Source of the DNA: Janthinobacterium agaricidamnosum
GTDB taxonomy: Bacteria > Pseudomonadota > Gammaproteobacteria > Burkholderiales > Burkholderiaceae_D
NCBI RefSeq assembly: GCF_003667705.1
Contig: NZ_CP033019.1
Coordinates: 4,402,001-4,466,000 of the forward strand
Direction: 5' to 3'
Length of the DNA: 64,000 nucleotides
Shown here: piece by piece, positions 46,919 to 57,545 of the stretch
Position numbering within the stretch: the first letter of the stretch is position 1
Layout of the letters: every line of letters starts with the position of its first letter
The notes under the pieces: generated by a model
Databases searched by the model: none
What the model was told of the DNA's origin: nothing
What the model saw: the letters and a program-made list of their open reading frames with translations, nothing else
Translations under genes and position numbers: made by a program

Positions 46919-49900
46919 CGACACGCGCAGCTCTTCCAGCATCCAGCGGAACTCGACCAGTTTCGGATCCGTGTTCTTGCCGGCCTGGCGGTCCTTGGCC
47001 TGGCGCAAGTACGGCGCGGCGGCCGATTGCCATTCGGCCATCAACTTGGTGTCGCGTGCGGGGTCGGCGCGCAGTTTTTCCAGGCGTACATTGATCGCTT
47101 TTAAGTAGCGGGGGAAATGCGCGAGCTGCGTGTATTCGTTTTCCGTCAGGAAACGTTTATGCACGAGTCCCTGCAGCTGCGCCTGGATATCGGTGGCCGC
47201 CGCTGCGGGAATATTTTGCAGCCGCTTCGGCAAGCCGTGGAATTCCGTCAGCACTTGCGACAGCAAACGGGCGATTTCATTGACCAGCAAGACCAGGCGC
47301 GACTTGCCTTCCGCCTGTCGCTTGGCAAACGAGGCGGCGTCCAGCGGCAGCGGATCTTGCAAGCAAGCAATGTCGAGCGCCTTGTTGATGATTTGCTCGC
47401 GCAACTCTTCCTGCGAACCCAGGGCCATGAATTGCATGCCCATCTGCTGCAAGCCGGGGATGCTTTTCTCGACGTACTTGATCTGCTCCTTCATTTGCAG
47501 CGCAAATAAACGGCGCAAACCGACCTTGTGCGTACGCGCGGCCACGGTCGGGTCGTCAAACACTTCCAGGTCGCAATGCATGCCCTTGTCGACGAGGGCA
47601 GGGAAACCGATCAAAGTCAGCTTGCCCTGCACGATTTCGAGCAGCTCCGGCAATTCGCCGAAGGTCCAGGCCGTCAAACCCATGTGCTGCGAGACGGTGG
47701 CGTTCGGAGGCGCCGGCGCGGCGGCGGATGCGCCCTTGCCTGCTGCGACTGTAGCGCCCTGTGCCTGCAGCCGCGACGCCACTTGCGCGCCGGCCACCTT
47801 GGCACCGGGCGTGCCCGTGCCGGAGACGCCCGACACTTCTGCCAGCTTCTGGAAACTCTGGCGCGCCTGGCCGCCGAATTCCGCCTGCAGGGTGGCCAGG
47901 TTGCGGCCCATGTCCAGCTGGCGGCCATGCTCGTCGATCACCTTGAAATTCATGAAGTGATGGGCCGGCAGGGTTTCCGGCTTGAAGTCCGTCGTCAGCA
48001 CATTGATCGTGATCTGCGTGCGGATGTCGAGGATGATGGCATCGATCAAATCACCGCGGCCAAACACGCCCGCCTCATGCACGCGCTCGCAGAATTTCGC
48101 CGCGTAATCGGGCAGCGGCACGCAGTGGCGGCGCAGCTTTTGCGGCAAGGATTTTAATAGCAGATGCACTTTTTCCTTCAGCATGCCCGGCACCAGCCAT
48201 TCGCAGCGCTCGCGCGGCAACTGGTTCAGCGCATACAGGGGCACGCTCAAGGTCACGCCATCGCGCACGCTGCCCGGCTCGAAGTGGTACGTGAGGCCCA
48301 TTTCCAGTCCCGTCACGGACATGGTTTTCGGGAACAGGTCCGTCGTCACGCCGGCCGCTTCGTGGCGCATCAGCTCTTCGCGGTTCAGGTACAGCAGCTT
48401 CTGGTTCTCGCGCGTGGCTTCCTTGTGCCACTTCTCGAAACCGGCGCCATTGCACACGTCCGCCGGCAGCAGCTTGTCGTAGAAGGCGGCGATCAGTTCA
48501 TCGTCGACCAGCACGTCCAGCCGGCGCGATTTGTGCTCGAGGTTTTCGATATCCTTGATCAGCTTGTGGTTGTGCGCAAAGAATGGCGCGCGCGTGTCGA
48601 AGTCGCCGCCAACGAGGGCGTCGCGGATGAAAATCTCGCGCGCTTCCGGCAAGTTGAAGTTGCCGTAGTTGATGCGCCGCTGGCTGTACACCACCAGCCC
48701 ATATAAAGTCGCCCGTTCGGACGCCGTCACTTGCGCCGAACGTTTTTCCCAGCGCGGCTCGCCCCACGATTTCTTCAGCAGGTGCTCGCCCACTTTTTCC
48801 AGCCACTCGGGCTGGATCTGCGCCACGCAGCGCGCGTACAGCCGCGTCGTGTCGACCAGTTCGGCCGCCATGATCCACTTGCCCGGCTTTTTCAGCAGCG
48901 AAGAACCGGGCCAGATATGGAACTTGATGCCGCGCGCGCCCATATACCCGGCGCCCGGCTCGTCCTCGCCTTTGAAACCGATATTGCCCAGCAAACCGGT
49001 CAGCAAGGCCATGTGCAGATTGTCGTAGGTGGCGGGCGCTTCGTTCAGGCGCCAGCCCTGCTCCTTGACGATGGTCAGCAGCTGCGAGTGCACGTCGCGC
49101 CATTCGCGCAAGCGCATCTGCGACAGGAAATTCGTGCGGCAATTGTCCTGCAGCTGGCGGTTGGTTTTCTTGTGCTCGATGGCGGACTCGAACCAGCGCC
49201 AGATCTTCAGGTAGCTGAGGAACTCCGACTTTTCATCGGCGAATTTCTTGTGCGCTTCGTCGGCCGCCTGCTGGTGTTCCATCGGGCGGTCGCGCGGGTC
49301 CTGCACCGACAACGCGGAGGCGACGATCAGCACTTCCGTCAAACACGCGTTATCGAGCGCGGCCAAAATCATGCGTCCCACGCGCGGGTCCAGCGGCAGC
49401 TTGGCCAGCTTGTTGCCCAGCGCCGTCAGTTTATTGACTTCATCGACAGCACCGAGTTCCTGCAGCAGCTGGTAACCGTCGGCGATGGCGCGCGCCAGCG
49501 GCGGCTCGATGAAGGGGAAGGTTTCCACGTCCGTCAGGTGCAGCGACTTCATGCGCAGGATGACGGCGGCCAGCGAGGAGCGCAGGATTTCCGGCTCCGT
49601 GAATTTCGGCCGCAGCAGATAATCCTGCTCTTCGTACAAACGGATGCACACGCCGTCGGCCACGCGGCCGCAACGGCCGGCGCGCTGGTTGGCGGCCGAC
49701 TGGGCGATCGGTTCGACCTGCAGCTGTTCGACCTTGTTGCGGTAGCTGTAGCGTTTCACGCGCGCCAGGCCCGCGTCGACCACGTAGCGGATGCCGGGCA
49801 CCGTCAGCGAGGTTTCCGCCACGTTGGTGGCCAGCACGATGCGGCGCGCATTGCTGGTCTTGAAGACGCGTTCCTGCTCCTCGGCCGACAGGCGGGCGAA

Positions 49901-51043
49901 CAGCGGCAAAATCTCCACATGCGGCGGATGGTGCTTGCGCAGCGCTTCGGCGCAGTCGCGGATTTCGCGCTCGCCGGGCAGGAACACCAGCACGTCGCCC
50001 GAGCCGATGCGGCACAGCTCTTCCACGCCATCGACGACGGCATCCATCAAGTCGCGCTTTTCGCGCGCAGCGGCGGTGCGCTGGCCCGGCTTGTCGGCAT
50101 TGCTGCCTGCGCCAGGCATGGCCACCTGCTCGCGTTCCACGGGACGGTAGCGCACTTCCACCTGGTACAGACGGCCCGACACTTCGATCACGGGTGCCGG
50201 TTTTTCCGGCGTGCCGAAATGGCGCGAGAAGCGCTCGGCATCGATGGTGGCCGAGGTGATGATGATCTTCAGGTCGGGCCGGCGCGGCAGCAGCTGCTTT
50301 AAATAACCAAGCAGGAAGTCGATGTTCAGGCTGCGTTCGTGCGCTTCATCGATGATGATGGTGTCGTAGTTTTTCAACAAGGGGTCGGTCTGCGTCTCGG
50401 CCAGCAGAATGCCGTCCGTCATCAGCTTGACGGACGCGCCACGGCTCAGGGTGTCGTTAAAGCGCACCTTGAAACCCACGGTTTCGCCCAAGGGCGTGCC
50501 CAGTTCCTGCGCGATGCGCTTGGCCGTCGACGAGGCGGCGATCCGGCGCGGCTGCGTGTGGCCGATCATGCCCTTCTGTCCGCGTCCCAGTTCCAGGCAA
50601 ATCTTCGGCAACTGCGTCGTCTTGCCGGAACCCGTCTCGCCCGAGACGATGATGACCTGGTTTTCCGTCAAGGCCTTGGCGATTTCTTCGCGCCGGCCCG
50701 AGACGGGCAAGTCTTCCGGATACGTAATCGGTGGCAGCGGGTTGCGGAAGGCCTTTTCCGCCTCGCGCGCGGCGCGGGCCGCGTCACGGCTCTCGCGGCT
50801 GGCCTGGTCATCGCGCGGCGCCTGCCCCTCGCGCGGCGGACGCGACGCGCGCTGCTGCTGTTGCTGTCGCTGTTGCTGTTGCTCTTTCTGCTGTTCCGCG
50901 CGTGGCGGCTGCTGCCTTTGCTGGCTCACGGGCGGGCGTGATCGGCCTTGCGCAGGCGTGGCGGCAGGCGTGGCAACACCCCCGCTGGCGGGCACATTTG
51001 CAACGTTGGAAGGAGGGGAAGACTTATTGCTGGCTGAAGACAT
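46838..51043 (-). CDS. hrpA: ATP-dependent RNA helicase HrpA (DEAH-box)
   Basis: HrpA is a large DEAH/RHA helicase involved in mRNA processing and ribosome rescue-related tasks. The 1401-aa product has an N-terminal Gln/Arg-rich, probably disordered stretch (about 40–95, with a long Gln run) that is extra to the E. coli length of about 1300. The helicase core follows: GETGSGKTT (motif I), DEAHERS (motif II), TSATID (motif III) and [11 protein letters not shown] (motif VI). HA2, OB and the C-terminal HrpA domains come next. The TAG stop lies immediately at the edge of a REP-like palindrome. A divergent promoter region is shared with argA. Confidence 0.96.
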   Translation of the reverse strand: MSSASNKSSPPSNVANVPASGGVATPAATPAQGRSRPPVSQQRQQPPRAEQQKEQQQQRQQQQQRASRPPREGQAPRDDQASRESRDAARAAREAEKAFRNPLPPITYPEDLPVSGRREEIAKALTENQVIIVSGETGSGKTTQLPKICLELGRGQKGMIGHTQPRRIAASSTAKRIAQELGTPLGETVGFKVRFNDTLSRGASVKLMTDGILLAETQTDPLLKNYDTIIIDEAHERSLNIDFLLGYLKQLLPRRPDLKIIITSATIDAERFSRHFGTPEKPAPVIEVSGRLYQVEVRYRPVEREQVAMPGAGSNADKPGQRTAAAREKRDLMDAVVDGVEELCRIGSGDVLVFLPGEREIRDCAEALRKHHPPHVEILPLFARLSAEEQERVFKTSNARRIVLATNVAETSLTVPGIRYVVDAGLARVKRYSYRNKVEQLQVEPIAQSAANQRAGRCGRVADGVCIRLYEEQDYLLRPKFTEPEILRSSLAAVILRMKSLHLTDVETFPFIEPPLARAIADGYQLLQELGAVDEVNKLTALGNKLAKLPLDPRVGRMILAALDNACLTEVLIVASALSVQDPRDRPMEHQQAADEAHKKFADEKSEFLSYLKIWRWFESAIEHKKTNRQLQDNCRTNFLSQMRLREWRDVHSQLLTIVKEQGWRLNEAPATYDNLHMALLTGLLGNIGFKGEDEPGAGYMGARGIKFHIWPGSSLLKKPGKWIMAAELVDTTRLYARCVAQIQPEWLEKVGEHLLKKSWGEPRWEKRSAQVTASERATLYGLVVYSQRRINYGNFNLPEAREIFIRDALVGGDFDTRAPFFAHNHKLIKDIENLEHKSRRLDVLVDDELIAAFYDKLLPADVCNGAGFEKWHKEATRENQKLLYLNREELMRHEAAGVTTDLFPKTMSVTGLEMGLTYHFEPGSVRDGVTLSVPLYALNQLPRERCEWLVPGMLKEKVHLLLKSLPQKLRRHCVPLPDYAAKFCERVHEAGVFGRGDLIDAIILDIRTQITINVLTTDFKPETLPAHHFMNFKVIDEHGRQLDMGRNLATLQAEFGGQARQSFQKLAEVSGVSGTGTPGAKVAGAQVASRLQAQGATVAAGKGASAAAPAPPNATVSQHMGLTAWTFGELPELLEIVQGKLTLIGFPALVDKGMHCDLEVFDDPTVAARTHKVGLRRLFALQMKEQIKYVEKSIPGLQQMGMQFMALGSQEELREQIINKALDIACLQDPLPLDAASFAKRQAEGKSRLVLLVNEIARLLSQVLTEFHGLPKRLQNIPAAAATDIQAQLQGLVHKRFLTENEYTQLAHFPRYLKAINVRLEKLRADPARDTKLMAEWQSAAAPYLRQAKDRQAGKNTDPKLVEFRWMLEELRVSLFAQELRTPMPVSAKRLQKVWESMQR

Positions 51044-51099
51044 TGTTTTTTACAGGTATTTTAAGCGCGCACATCGCGCAGCGAATTATAATGCGCTTA

Positions 51100-52410
51100 A
51101 TGGAAAACCCTACCCAATTCGTCCAATGGCTGCGCTCCGTCGCGCCCTACATCCACGCCTTTCGCGGCAAGACCTTCGTGGTCGCCTTCCCCGGTGAACT
51201 CGTCAGCGCCGGGGCGCTGCAGGTGCTGGCCCATGATTTGTCCCTGCTGCATGCGCTGGACATCAATGTCACCGTCGTCTACGGCTCGCGGCCGCAGGTG
51301 GCCGAACAACTGGCCTTGCGTAACGTCGAAGGCCGCTTCCACAACGGCGTGCGCATCACGGATATCGCCGCGCTGGAATGCGCAAAGGAAGCGGCCGGCG
51401 AGCTGCGCCTCGATATCGAGGCCGCGTTCAGCCAGGGCTTGCCGAACACGCCCATGTCGCATGCGGCCATCCGTATCATTTCCGGCAACTTCATCACGGC
51501 GCGCCCGCTGGGCGTGATCGATGGCGTGGACCTGGAACTGACGGGCATCACGCGCAAGGTCGATGCAGAAACCATCCATTCCATCCTTGGTTCGGACGGC
51601 CTGGTGCTGCTCTCGCCCCTGGGCTTCTCGCCCACGGGCGAAGCGTTTAATCTCACCATGGAAGACGTGGCGTGCAGCGCCGCCATCGCCCTGCACGCGG
51701 ACAAGCTGATCTTTATTACCGAAACGCCGATGATGGAAGACGCCACGGGCGTGGAAATCCGCGAACTGTCGTCGCACCAGGCCGAAGCCGTGCTGATGGC
51801 CGGCTTCCTGCCCGACGCCACGGCGTTCTACCTGAAGCATTGCGTCAAGGCTTGCCACAACGGCGTCGAGCGTTCGCATATCGTGCCGTTCTCGATGGAC
51901 GGTTCCGCCCTGCTGGAATTGTTTACCCATGATGGCGTGGGCACGATGATCAGCCATGAAAACCTGGAAAGCCTGCGCCAGGCCACCATCGAAGACGTGG
52001 GCGGCATCATCAAACTGATCGAACCGCTGGAAGCGGACGGCACTTTGGTGAAGCGGGGCCGCGAGCTGATCGAGCGCGAAATCGATTATTTCTCCGTCAT
52101 CGAGCATGACGGCGTGATCTTCGGCTGCGCCGCCCTGTACCCGTTCCCCGCGCAAAAGATGGCGGAAATGGCATGTTTGACGGTCAACCCGGAAGTGCAA
52201 GCCCAGGGCGACGGCGAGCGCATCCTGAAACACATGGAAAACCGCGCGCGCGCCGCCGGCCTGAACAAACTGTTCGTGCTGACCACGCGCACCTCGCACT
52301 GGTTCAAGAAGCGGGGCTTCGTGCCGGCCACCGTCGACGATTTGCCGAAGGACCGCCAGCATATGTATAACTGGCAGCGCAAGTCGCAGGTGTTGATCAA
52401 GACACTGTAA
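51100..52410 (+). CDS. argA: Amino-acid N-acetyltransferase (N-acetylglutamate synthase)
   Basis: ArgA makes N-acetylglutamate from glutamate and acetyl-CoA, the first step of arginine synthesis. The 436-aa protein has an N-terminal amino-acid-kinase domain (about 15–285; FPGELVSAGALQVLAHDLSLL, SGNFITARPLGVIDG) used for allosteric arginine control, and a C-terminal GNAT domain (about 300–436; MAEMACLTVNPEVQAQGDGERIL, FVLTTRTSHWFKKRGF). ATG 51100 is taken as start; an ATG nine bases upstream would add three residues. It is divergent from hrpA with 56 bases between starts. An intrinsic terminator follows. Confidence 0.95.
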   Translation: MENPTQFVQWLRSVAPYIHAFRGKTFVVAFPGELVSAGALQVLAHDLSLLHALDINVTVVYGSRPQVAEQLALRNVEGRFHNGVRITDIAALECAKEAAGELRLDIEAAFSQGLPNTPMSHAAIRIISGNFITARPLGVIDGVDLELTGITRKVDAETIHSILGSDGLVLLSPLGFSPTGEAFNLTMEDVACSAAIALHADKLIFITETPMMEDATGVEIRELSSHQAEAVLMAGFLPDATAFYLKHCVKACHNGVERSHIVPFSMDGSALLELFTHDGVGTMISHENLESLRQATIEDVGGIIKLIEPLEADGTLVKRGRELIEREIDYFSVIEHDGVIFGCAALYPFPAQKMAEMACLTVNPEVQAQGDGERILKHMENRARAAGLNKLFVLTTRTSHWFKKRGFVPATVDDLPKDRQHMYNWQRKSQVLIKTL

Positions 52411-52415
52411 AACTG

Positions 52416-52441
52416 AAAAAGCCCGGCATGCCGGGCTTTTT
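52416..52441. terminator. Bidirectional terminator between argA and kdsA
   Basis: An 8-bp perfect stem from gcccggcatgccgggc is flanked by five A residues on the left and five T residues on the right, so it works for argA on the plus strand and for kdsA on the minus strand. Confidence 0.92.
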
Positions 52442-52454
52442 CACATTGGGATCG

Positions 52455-53381
<927 letters not shown>

Positions 53382-53519
53382 CTAGGGCGGCGCAGATCAA
53401 ATTTGATCCAGCGCAAGGGCGCGGCAAACGGCGTGTCGCCAGGCCGCGACGGCCCCGCGAGGGCAGGCGCAAAGTGCCTTATAATCACGCTTTATCTCTA
53501 CACTGATTCAGGAGCACAG

Positions 53520-53792
53520 ATGGCCCGCACGATCCACTGCATCAAACTCAACAAGGAAGCCGAAGGACTGGATTTCCCGCCGTACCCGGGCGAACTGGGC
53601 AAGAAGATTTACGAATCCGTGTCGAAGGAAGCATGGGCCGCCTGGCTCAAGCACCAGACTATGCTGGTCAATGAAAACCGTTTGAACCTGGCCGACGCGC
53701 GCGCCCGCAAATACCTGGCCACGCAGATGGAAAAGCATTTCTTCGGCGATGGCGCCGATGCCGCCATGGGCTACGTGCCGCCAACGGAATAA
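53520..53792 (+). CDS. yggX: Fe(II)-trafficking protein YggX
   Basis: YggX-family proteins protect iron–sulfur clusters and reduce labile-iron damage. The 90-aa product has the family motifs [47 protein letters not shown] with the conserved W-W spacing, and a C-terminal MEKHFFG helix; Cys7 is the conserved cysteine. A caggagcacag leader gives a good SD before ATG 53520. It is a single-gene unit, divergent from kdsA. Confidence 0.95.
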   Translation: MARTIHCIKLNKEAEGLDFPPYPGELGKKIYESVSKEAWAAWLKHQTMLVNENRLNLADARARKYLATQMEKHFFGDGADAAMGYVPPTE

Positions 53793-53963
53793 GTTTTATC
53801 GCTTGCCCGTGGCCGCCGCGTCACGGGCAGTTTCACCTGCGTTTCACGCCCTCCTCCGCCGTTTCACGGCACCGCCTCCCCGTTTCGTCGCACACCGCTC
53901 GCCGCCCATGCCGCCCGCTGGCACAGTACATCCATCGACAACCTCACTCCAAAGGCGGACACC

Positions 53964-54527
53964 ATGTTGCAGCACATCTTCAGCCACACTCCCCTCTACG
54001 TCTGGGCCATCCTGGGCTTCCTCGTCTACCGGGGCGTGCTGGCCAGCCGCGCACGCGAAGTGACCTTGCGCAAGCTGTGCATCATTCCCCTGGTCATGCT
54101 GGCCCTGTCGCTGAGCGGCGTGCAGGGCAGTTTCGGCCTGGCCGGCGTGGCGCCGTTCGCCTGGGCCGCCGGCGCCCTGGCCGGCGCGGCGCTGGCATGG
54201 ACGCTGAGCGATGCGCGCAAGATCGTCGCCATACCCGAGCGGGCCAGCGTGCAGCGTCCCGGCAGCTGGGTGCCGTTGATGCTGATGATGAGTATCTTTT
54301 GCATGAAGTATGCGGTGGCCGTGACCCTGGCCATCGCGCCGGCCTACGCCCATGCGACCGGCTTCATCGTGCCCGTCTGCCTCGCCTACGGCTGCTTCAG
54401 CGGCATCTTCCTCGGCGGCTTGCTGCGCACCGTGGCCGTGTACCGGGCGGTGCAAACGGAAGGCTGGGGTCAGACCCGGCGGGGGAATACGCCCCAGTGG
54501 GGCGCATTCCGATCACGTAGTGACTGA
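53964..54527 (+). CDS. Membrane protein of unknown function, DUF6622-like, with repeat-derived C-terminus
   Basis: The 187-aa product has four or five hydrophobic spans (about 8–28, 38–55, 60–80, 98–120 and 130–155) with small loops, and is probably an inner-membrane protein. It may belong to the DUF6622 group; I hold that lightly. The final 20 residues, from GWGQTRRG onward, are encoded by a copy of the GGGGTCAGACCC palindrome (54466–54531), so the reading frame was probably extended by insertion of that repeat. A ggcggacacc leader precedes ATG 53964. Function unknown. Confidence 0.75.
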   Translation: MLQHIFSHTPLYVWAILGFLVYRGVLASRAREVTLRKLCIIPLVMLALSLSGVQGSFGLAGVAPFAWAAGALAGAALAWTLSDARKIVAIPERASVQRPGSWVPLMLMMSIFCMKYAVAVTLAIAPAYAHATGFIVPVCLAYGCFSGIFLGGLLRTVAVYRAVQTEGWGQTRRGNTPQWGAFRSRSD

Positions 54528-54531
54528 CCCC
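54466..54531. repeat. GGGGTCAGACCC palindrome copy 3, expanded
   Basis: The arms ggggtcagaccc and tgactgacccc enclose an extra inverted repeat (ggaatacgcccc…ggggcgcattcc), making a longer nested hairpin than copies 1 and 2. It overlaps the C-terminal codons and stop of the upstream membrane protein and lies upstream of rpiA's convergent end. Confidence 0.85.
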
Positions 54532-54547
54532 GGATTTCTGCTGCATA

Positions 54548-55225
54548 TCAGTACGCCAAGGTACGCACGCCTTCCGGCATGCCCAGCAGGCAGACATTCG
54601 CGCCGCGCACAGCGAACAGGCCGACGGCGATGACGCCGACGATCTGGTTGATCTGCTGTTCCAGCGCCACCGGGTCGGCGATCTGCAAGCCCAGCACGTC
54701 GATGATCTCGCCGCCGTTGTCGGTGATGAAGGCTTCCGTGCTGCCAGGCTTCAGGCGCAAGCGGGGCGTGCCGCCCAGCGCGGCCAGCTGGCGCGAGACG
54801 GCGGCGCGCGCCATCGGCACCACTTCCACCGGCAGCGGGAAGGCACCGAGGGTCTCGACGAGCTTGGAGCCGTCGGCGATGCAGACGAACTGTTTCGCGA
54901 CGGACGCGACGATCTTTTCGCGCGTCAATGCCGCGCCGCCGCCCTTGATCATGGCGCCGCTGGCCGTGATTTCATCGGCGCCATCGATGTAGACGGCGAT
55001 CGACTCGACGTCGTTCAGGTCGAAGACGGGAATGCCATGACCGGCCAGGCGCGCGGCCGTCGCTTCGGACGACGCGACCGTCCCCTTGATGCGGTCCTTG
55101 ATCTTGGCCAGTTCATCGATGAAAAAGTTGGCGGTGGAACCGGTGCCGACACCGATGATTTCACCGTCCACCACATAGTTAATGGCGGCGCGGGCTACGG
55201 CTTGCTTCAATTCGTCTTGGGTCAT
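54548..55225 (-). CDS. rpiA: Ribose-5-phosphate isomerase A
   Basis: RpiA interconverts ribulose-5-phosphate and ribose-5-phosphate in the pentose-phosphate pathway. The 225-aa product has the RpiA motifs [17 protein letters not shown] (phosphate loop), [19 protein letters not shown] (catalytic Asp region), [16 protein letters not shown] and [10 protein letters not shown]. The length is typical. Convergent with the upstream membrane protein; its start is followed by a short spacer to the divergent CheY gene. Confidence 0.97.
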   Translation of the reverse strand: MTQDELKQAVARAAINYVVDGEIIGVGTGSTANFFIDELAKIKDRIKGTVASSEATAARLAGHGIPVFDLNDVESIAVYIDGADEITASGAMIKGGGAALTREKIVASVAKQFVCIADGSKLVETLGAFPLPVEVVPMARAAVSRQLAALGGTPRLRLKPGSTEAFITDNGGEIIDVLGLQIADPVALEQQINQIVGVIAVGLFAVRGANVCLLGMPEGVRTLAY

Positions 55226-55433
55226 GGCAAAAAAAGGCTAAAGTGAGGAATGCCGCTATTTTAACGGATTGCCGGCCCGGCCAGCCGGCCATGATGACGG
55301 ACCTGGCGACGGGATACAACAGGCAAGTGGAAAAGACTTGCCCCAAGGCAATTGCCCAGCCAATTACTCTCTATGCCCTCTAAAATATGCGAAAATGGAA
55401 CGATTGACCGATATGACGTTTCAGGAATAGCAC

Positions 55434-55802
55434 ATGAATCACAGTAAGCAGGTACTTGTTGTCGATGACAGCCGGGTTTCACGTCTGATGTCGCATCAGT
55501 TCATCCTCAGCAAACATGCCGACTGGCAAGTGATTGAGGCGGCGACGGGTGAGGAAGCCCTGGAAAAAGTCAAGACTGTCAGCCCTGTTCTGATATTACT
55601 GGATGTCAACATGCCCGGCATGGGCGGTGTGGCGGCGGCGGAACAATTGCGCGCGCTGTGCCCCCAAACGCACATCGTTCTCGTCACGGCGAACGTGCAA
55701 AACGCCATCCGCAACCGCGCCATCGAACTTCGTGTCGGCTTCATGGAAAAACCGATCACGGAAACCCGCATCCACCAGCTGATCGAGTCACTGGGACTGT
55801 GA
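55434..55802 (+). CDS. Single-domain CheY-like response regulator
   Basis: The 122-aa product is a stand-alone receiver with D11/D12, phospho-acceptor D57 (ILLDVNMPGMGG), T85 and K106 (FMEKPITE) all in place. No output domain is present, so it acts by protein interaction. It is the first gene of a three-gene unit with a CheC-like phosphatase two bases downstream and a diguanylate cyclase, a combination that suggests receiver output on c-di-GMP or motility. No histidine kinase is adjacent except the one at 57546. Confidence 0.95.
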   Translation: MNHSKQVLVVDDSRVSRLMSHQFILSKHADWQVIEAATGEEALEKVKTVSPVLILLDVNMPGMGGVAAAEQLRALCPQTHIVLVTANVQNAIRNRAIELRVGFMEKPITETRIHQLIESLGL

Positions 55803-55804
55803 GC

Positions 55805-56431
55805 ATGGTCAATCTCTCCGAACTGGAAAACGATGCCCTCGTGGAGATATTCAACATCGGGGTGGGCCATGCGGCCGCCGCGATGAGCGAGATCGTCAAT
55901 GAAGAGGTCACCATGTCGGTGCCGTCGATCACTTTCCTGAACCGTGCCGATGCGGCTGCCCTGCTGGGCAGCAAGAAGGATGGCGAACGCATCTGCGGCG
56001 TCAGCCAGCATTACGATGGCGCCTTCGCCACCGAAGCCATCCTGATGTTCCCGGAAGATAAAAGCCTGGAAATCGTGCGCCTGATGGTGGGCGACGCCAT
56101 GCCGCTGCAGGAACTGACGGAGATGGAACAGGAAGCGATGAGCGAAATCGGCAACATCATCCTCAATTCCTGCGTAGGGACTTTGGCCAACCTGTTCGAC
56201 AGCGAACTGCATGGCTCGCTGCCCCTGTACCACGTGGGCACCAGCGCGGAAATCCTGTCTTCGTTCGGCGGCCACGATGACGAGGCCGTCGTACTGATGC
56301 TGCATATCGACTTCGTGCTGTCCAAGCACCAGATCCACGGTTATGTGGCATTCGTGCTCGACCTGTCCGCCCTGCACGACCTGAAGCAGCAGGTCAGCCA
56401 CTATCTGGCCAAGGTCCTGGGACAGGCGTGA
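55805..56431 (+). CDS. CheC/CheX-like phosphatase
   Basis: CheC-type proteins dephosphorylate CheY-P. The 208-aa product carries two repeats of the E-x2-N family motif: ALVEIFNIGVGHAAAAMSEI near the start and AMSEIGNIILNSCVGTLANLF in the middle. Between them are strand-rich segments such as TEAILMFPEDKSLEIVRLM. It starts two bases after the CheY-like gene and its end overlaps the GTG of the diguanylate cyclase. No flagellar or chemotaxis operon surrounds it, so its CheY-like neighbour is its probable substrate. Confidence 0.9.
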   Translation: MVNLSELENDALVEIFNIGVGHAAAAMSEIVNEEVTMSVPSITFLNRADAAALLGSKKDGERICGVSQHYDGAFATEAILMFPEDKSLEIVRLMVGDAMPLQELTEMEQEAMSEIGNIILNSCVGTLANLFDSELHGSLPLYHVGTSAEILSSFGGHDDEAVVLMLHIDFVLSKHQIHGYVAFVLDLSALHDLKQQVSHYLAKVLGQA

Positions 56432-57396
56432 CGATCATGCCCGATGCCTTACACCGACTCGCCCTGCTCGAGAGCATACTCGGCGCCGTCAACCTGGGCG
56501 CCATCGTGCTCGACGAGCAGCACCGCATCGTGCTGTGGAACCACTGGATGGCGCGCCACTCGGCATGCCAGGCCGACGCCGTGCTGGGCCAGGATTTCTT
56601 CACCGTCTATCCGGAACTGCGCCACAAGCGCATCGATTCGGCCATCACCCAGGCCCTGCGCGACAATTTCCAGTCGCTGCTGTCGCAAACCCTGCACAAG
56701 GCGCCGTTTCCCCTGTACACGCATGGCGCGGCCGAAGGCCGGGAGCGCATGCAGCAGGCGATCGCCGTCACGCCGATCAATTTGCCCGATTCGCCGCGCC
56801 ACTGCCTGATCCAGATCAATGATGTCACCATCGCCGTGGGCCGCGAAAAGCTGCTGCGCGAACAGACCATGGTCTTGCGTTCGCAAACCTTTGCCGATGG
56901 CTTGACGGGCATCGCCAACCGCCGCCACTTCGACGTGGCGATCGAGAAGGAAATGCGGCGCGCCATGCGCACGGGCAGCCCCCTGTCGCTGCTGATGATC
57001 GATATCGATCACTTCAAGGACTACAACGACCATTACGGCCACCAGCAAGGTGATGATTGCCTGATCCGCGTCGCGGCCGAACTGGCCGCCATCCTGCAGC
57101 GCCCCACAGACTTGCTGGCGCGCTATGGCGGCGAGGAATTTGCCGCCATCCTGCCCGACACGGACGCGGCGCAGGCGCTGCGCATGGCCGAGGTAATCCG
57201 CCAGCACGCGGCCGGACTGCGCATTCCGCATGCCAAGACGGGCAATGAGGTCAAGCACATCACGGTCAGCATCGGCATCGCCACCCAGCACCCGCAGCAG
57301 CAGCCGACCATCTCCGCCCTGATCGGCGCCGCCGACCGCGCCCTGTACCTGGCCAAGGGCGCCGGGCGCAACCGCGTGATGGTGCAGCCGCTGTAA
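56428..57396 (+). CDS. Diguanylate cyclase with PAS-like sensor domain
   Basis: The 322-aa protein makes cyclic di-GMP from GTP. The N-terminal PAS-like domain (about 12–135; ILGAVNLGAIVLDEQHRIVLWNHWM) is followed by a GGDEF domain with DGLTGIANRRHF, the active motif GGEEF at 234–238 and the inhibitory RxxD site RPTD at 225–228, so it should be active and product-inhibited. A GTG at 56428 overlaps the CheC stop; an ATG at 56437 is an alternative. No membrane span is seen, so sensing is intracellular. It completes the CheY–CheC–GGDEF unit. Confidence 0.93.
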   Translation: MTIMPDALHRLALLESILGAVNLGAIVLDEQHRIVLWNHWMARHSACQADAVLGQDFFTVYPELRHKRIDSAITQALRDNFQSLLSQTLHKAPFPLYTHGAAEGRERMQQAIAVTPINLPDSPRHCLIQINDVTIAVGREKLLREQTMVLRSQTFADGLTGIANRRHFDVAIEKEMRRAMRTGSPLSLLMIDIDHFKDYNDHYGHQQGDDCLIRVAAELAAILQRPTDLLARYGGEEFAAILPDTDAAQALRMAEVIRQHAAGLRIPHAKTGNEVKHITVSIGIATQHPQQQPTISALIGAADRALYLAKGAGRNRVMVQPL

Positions 57397-57545
57397 AAAA
57401 AGCAACGCAGGGCAAAGGATTCCAGTAGACATCTTTATGGCGTGTGCGTAGACTCGTCATTGATTGCAGCAACAATAACAAGAATTTATCTGTGGTATCT
57501 ATCCCTGCGCATGGCTCACCATGCGGGACACGGCCAGGAGCGCTT

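Noticed and set aside
57444..57545. Extended N-terminus for the histidine kinase
   Set aside because: The leader lacks a family pattern, and the GTG at 57546 has a much better ribosome-binding site.
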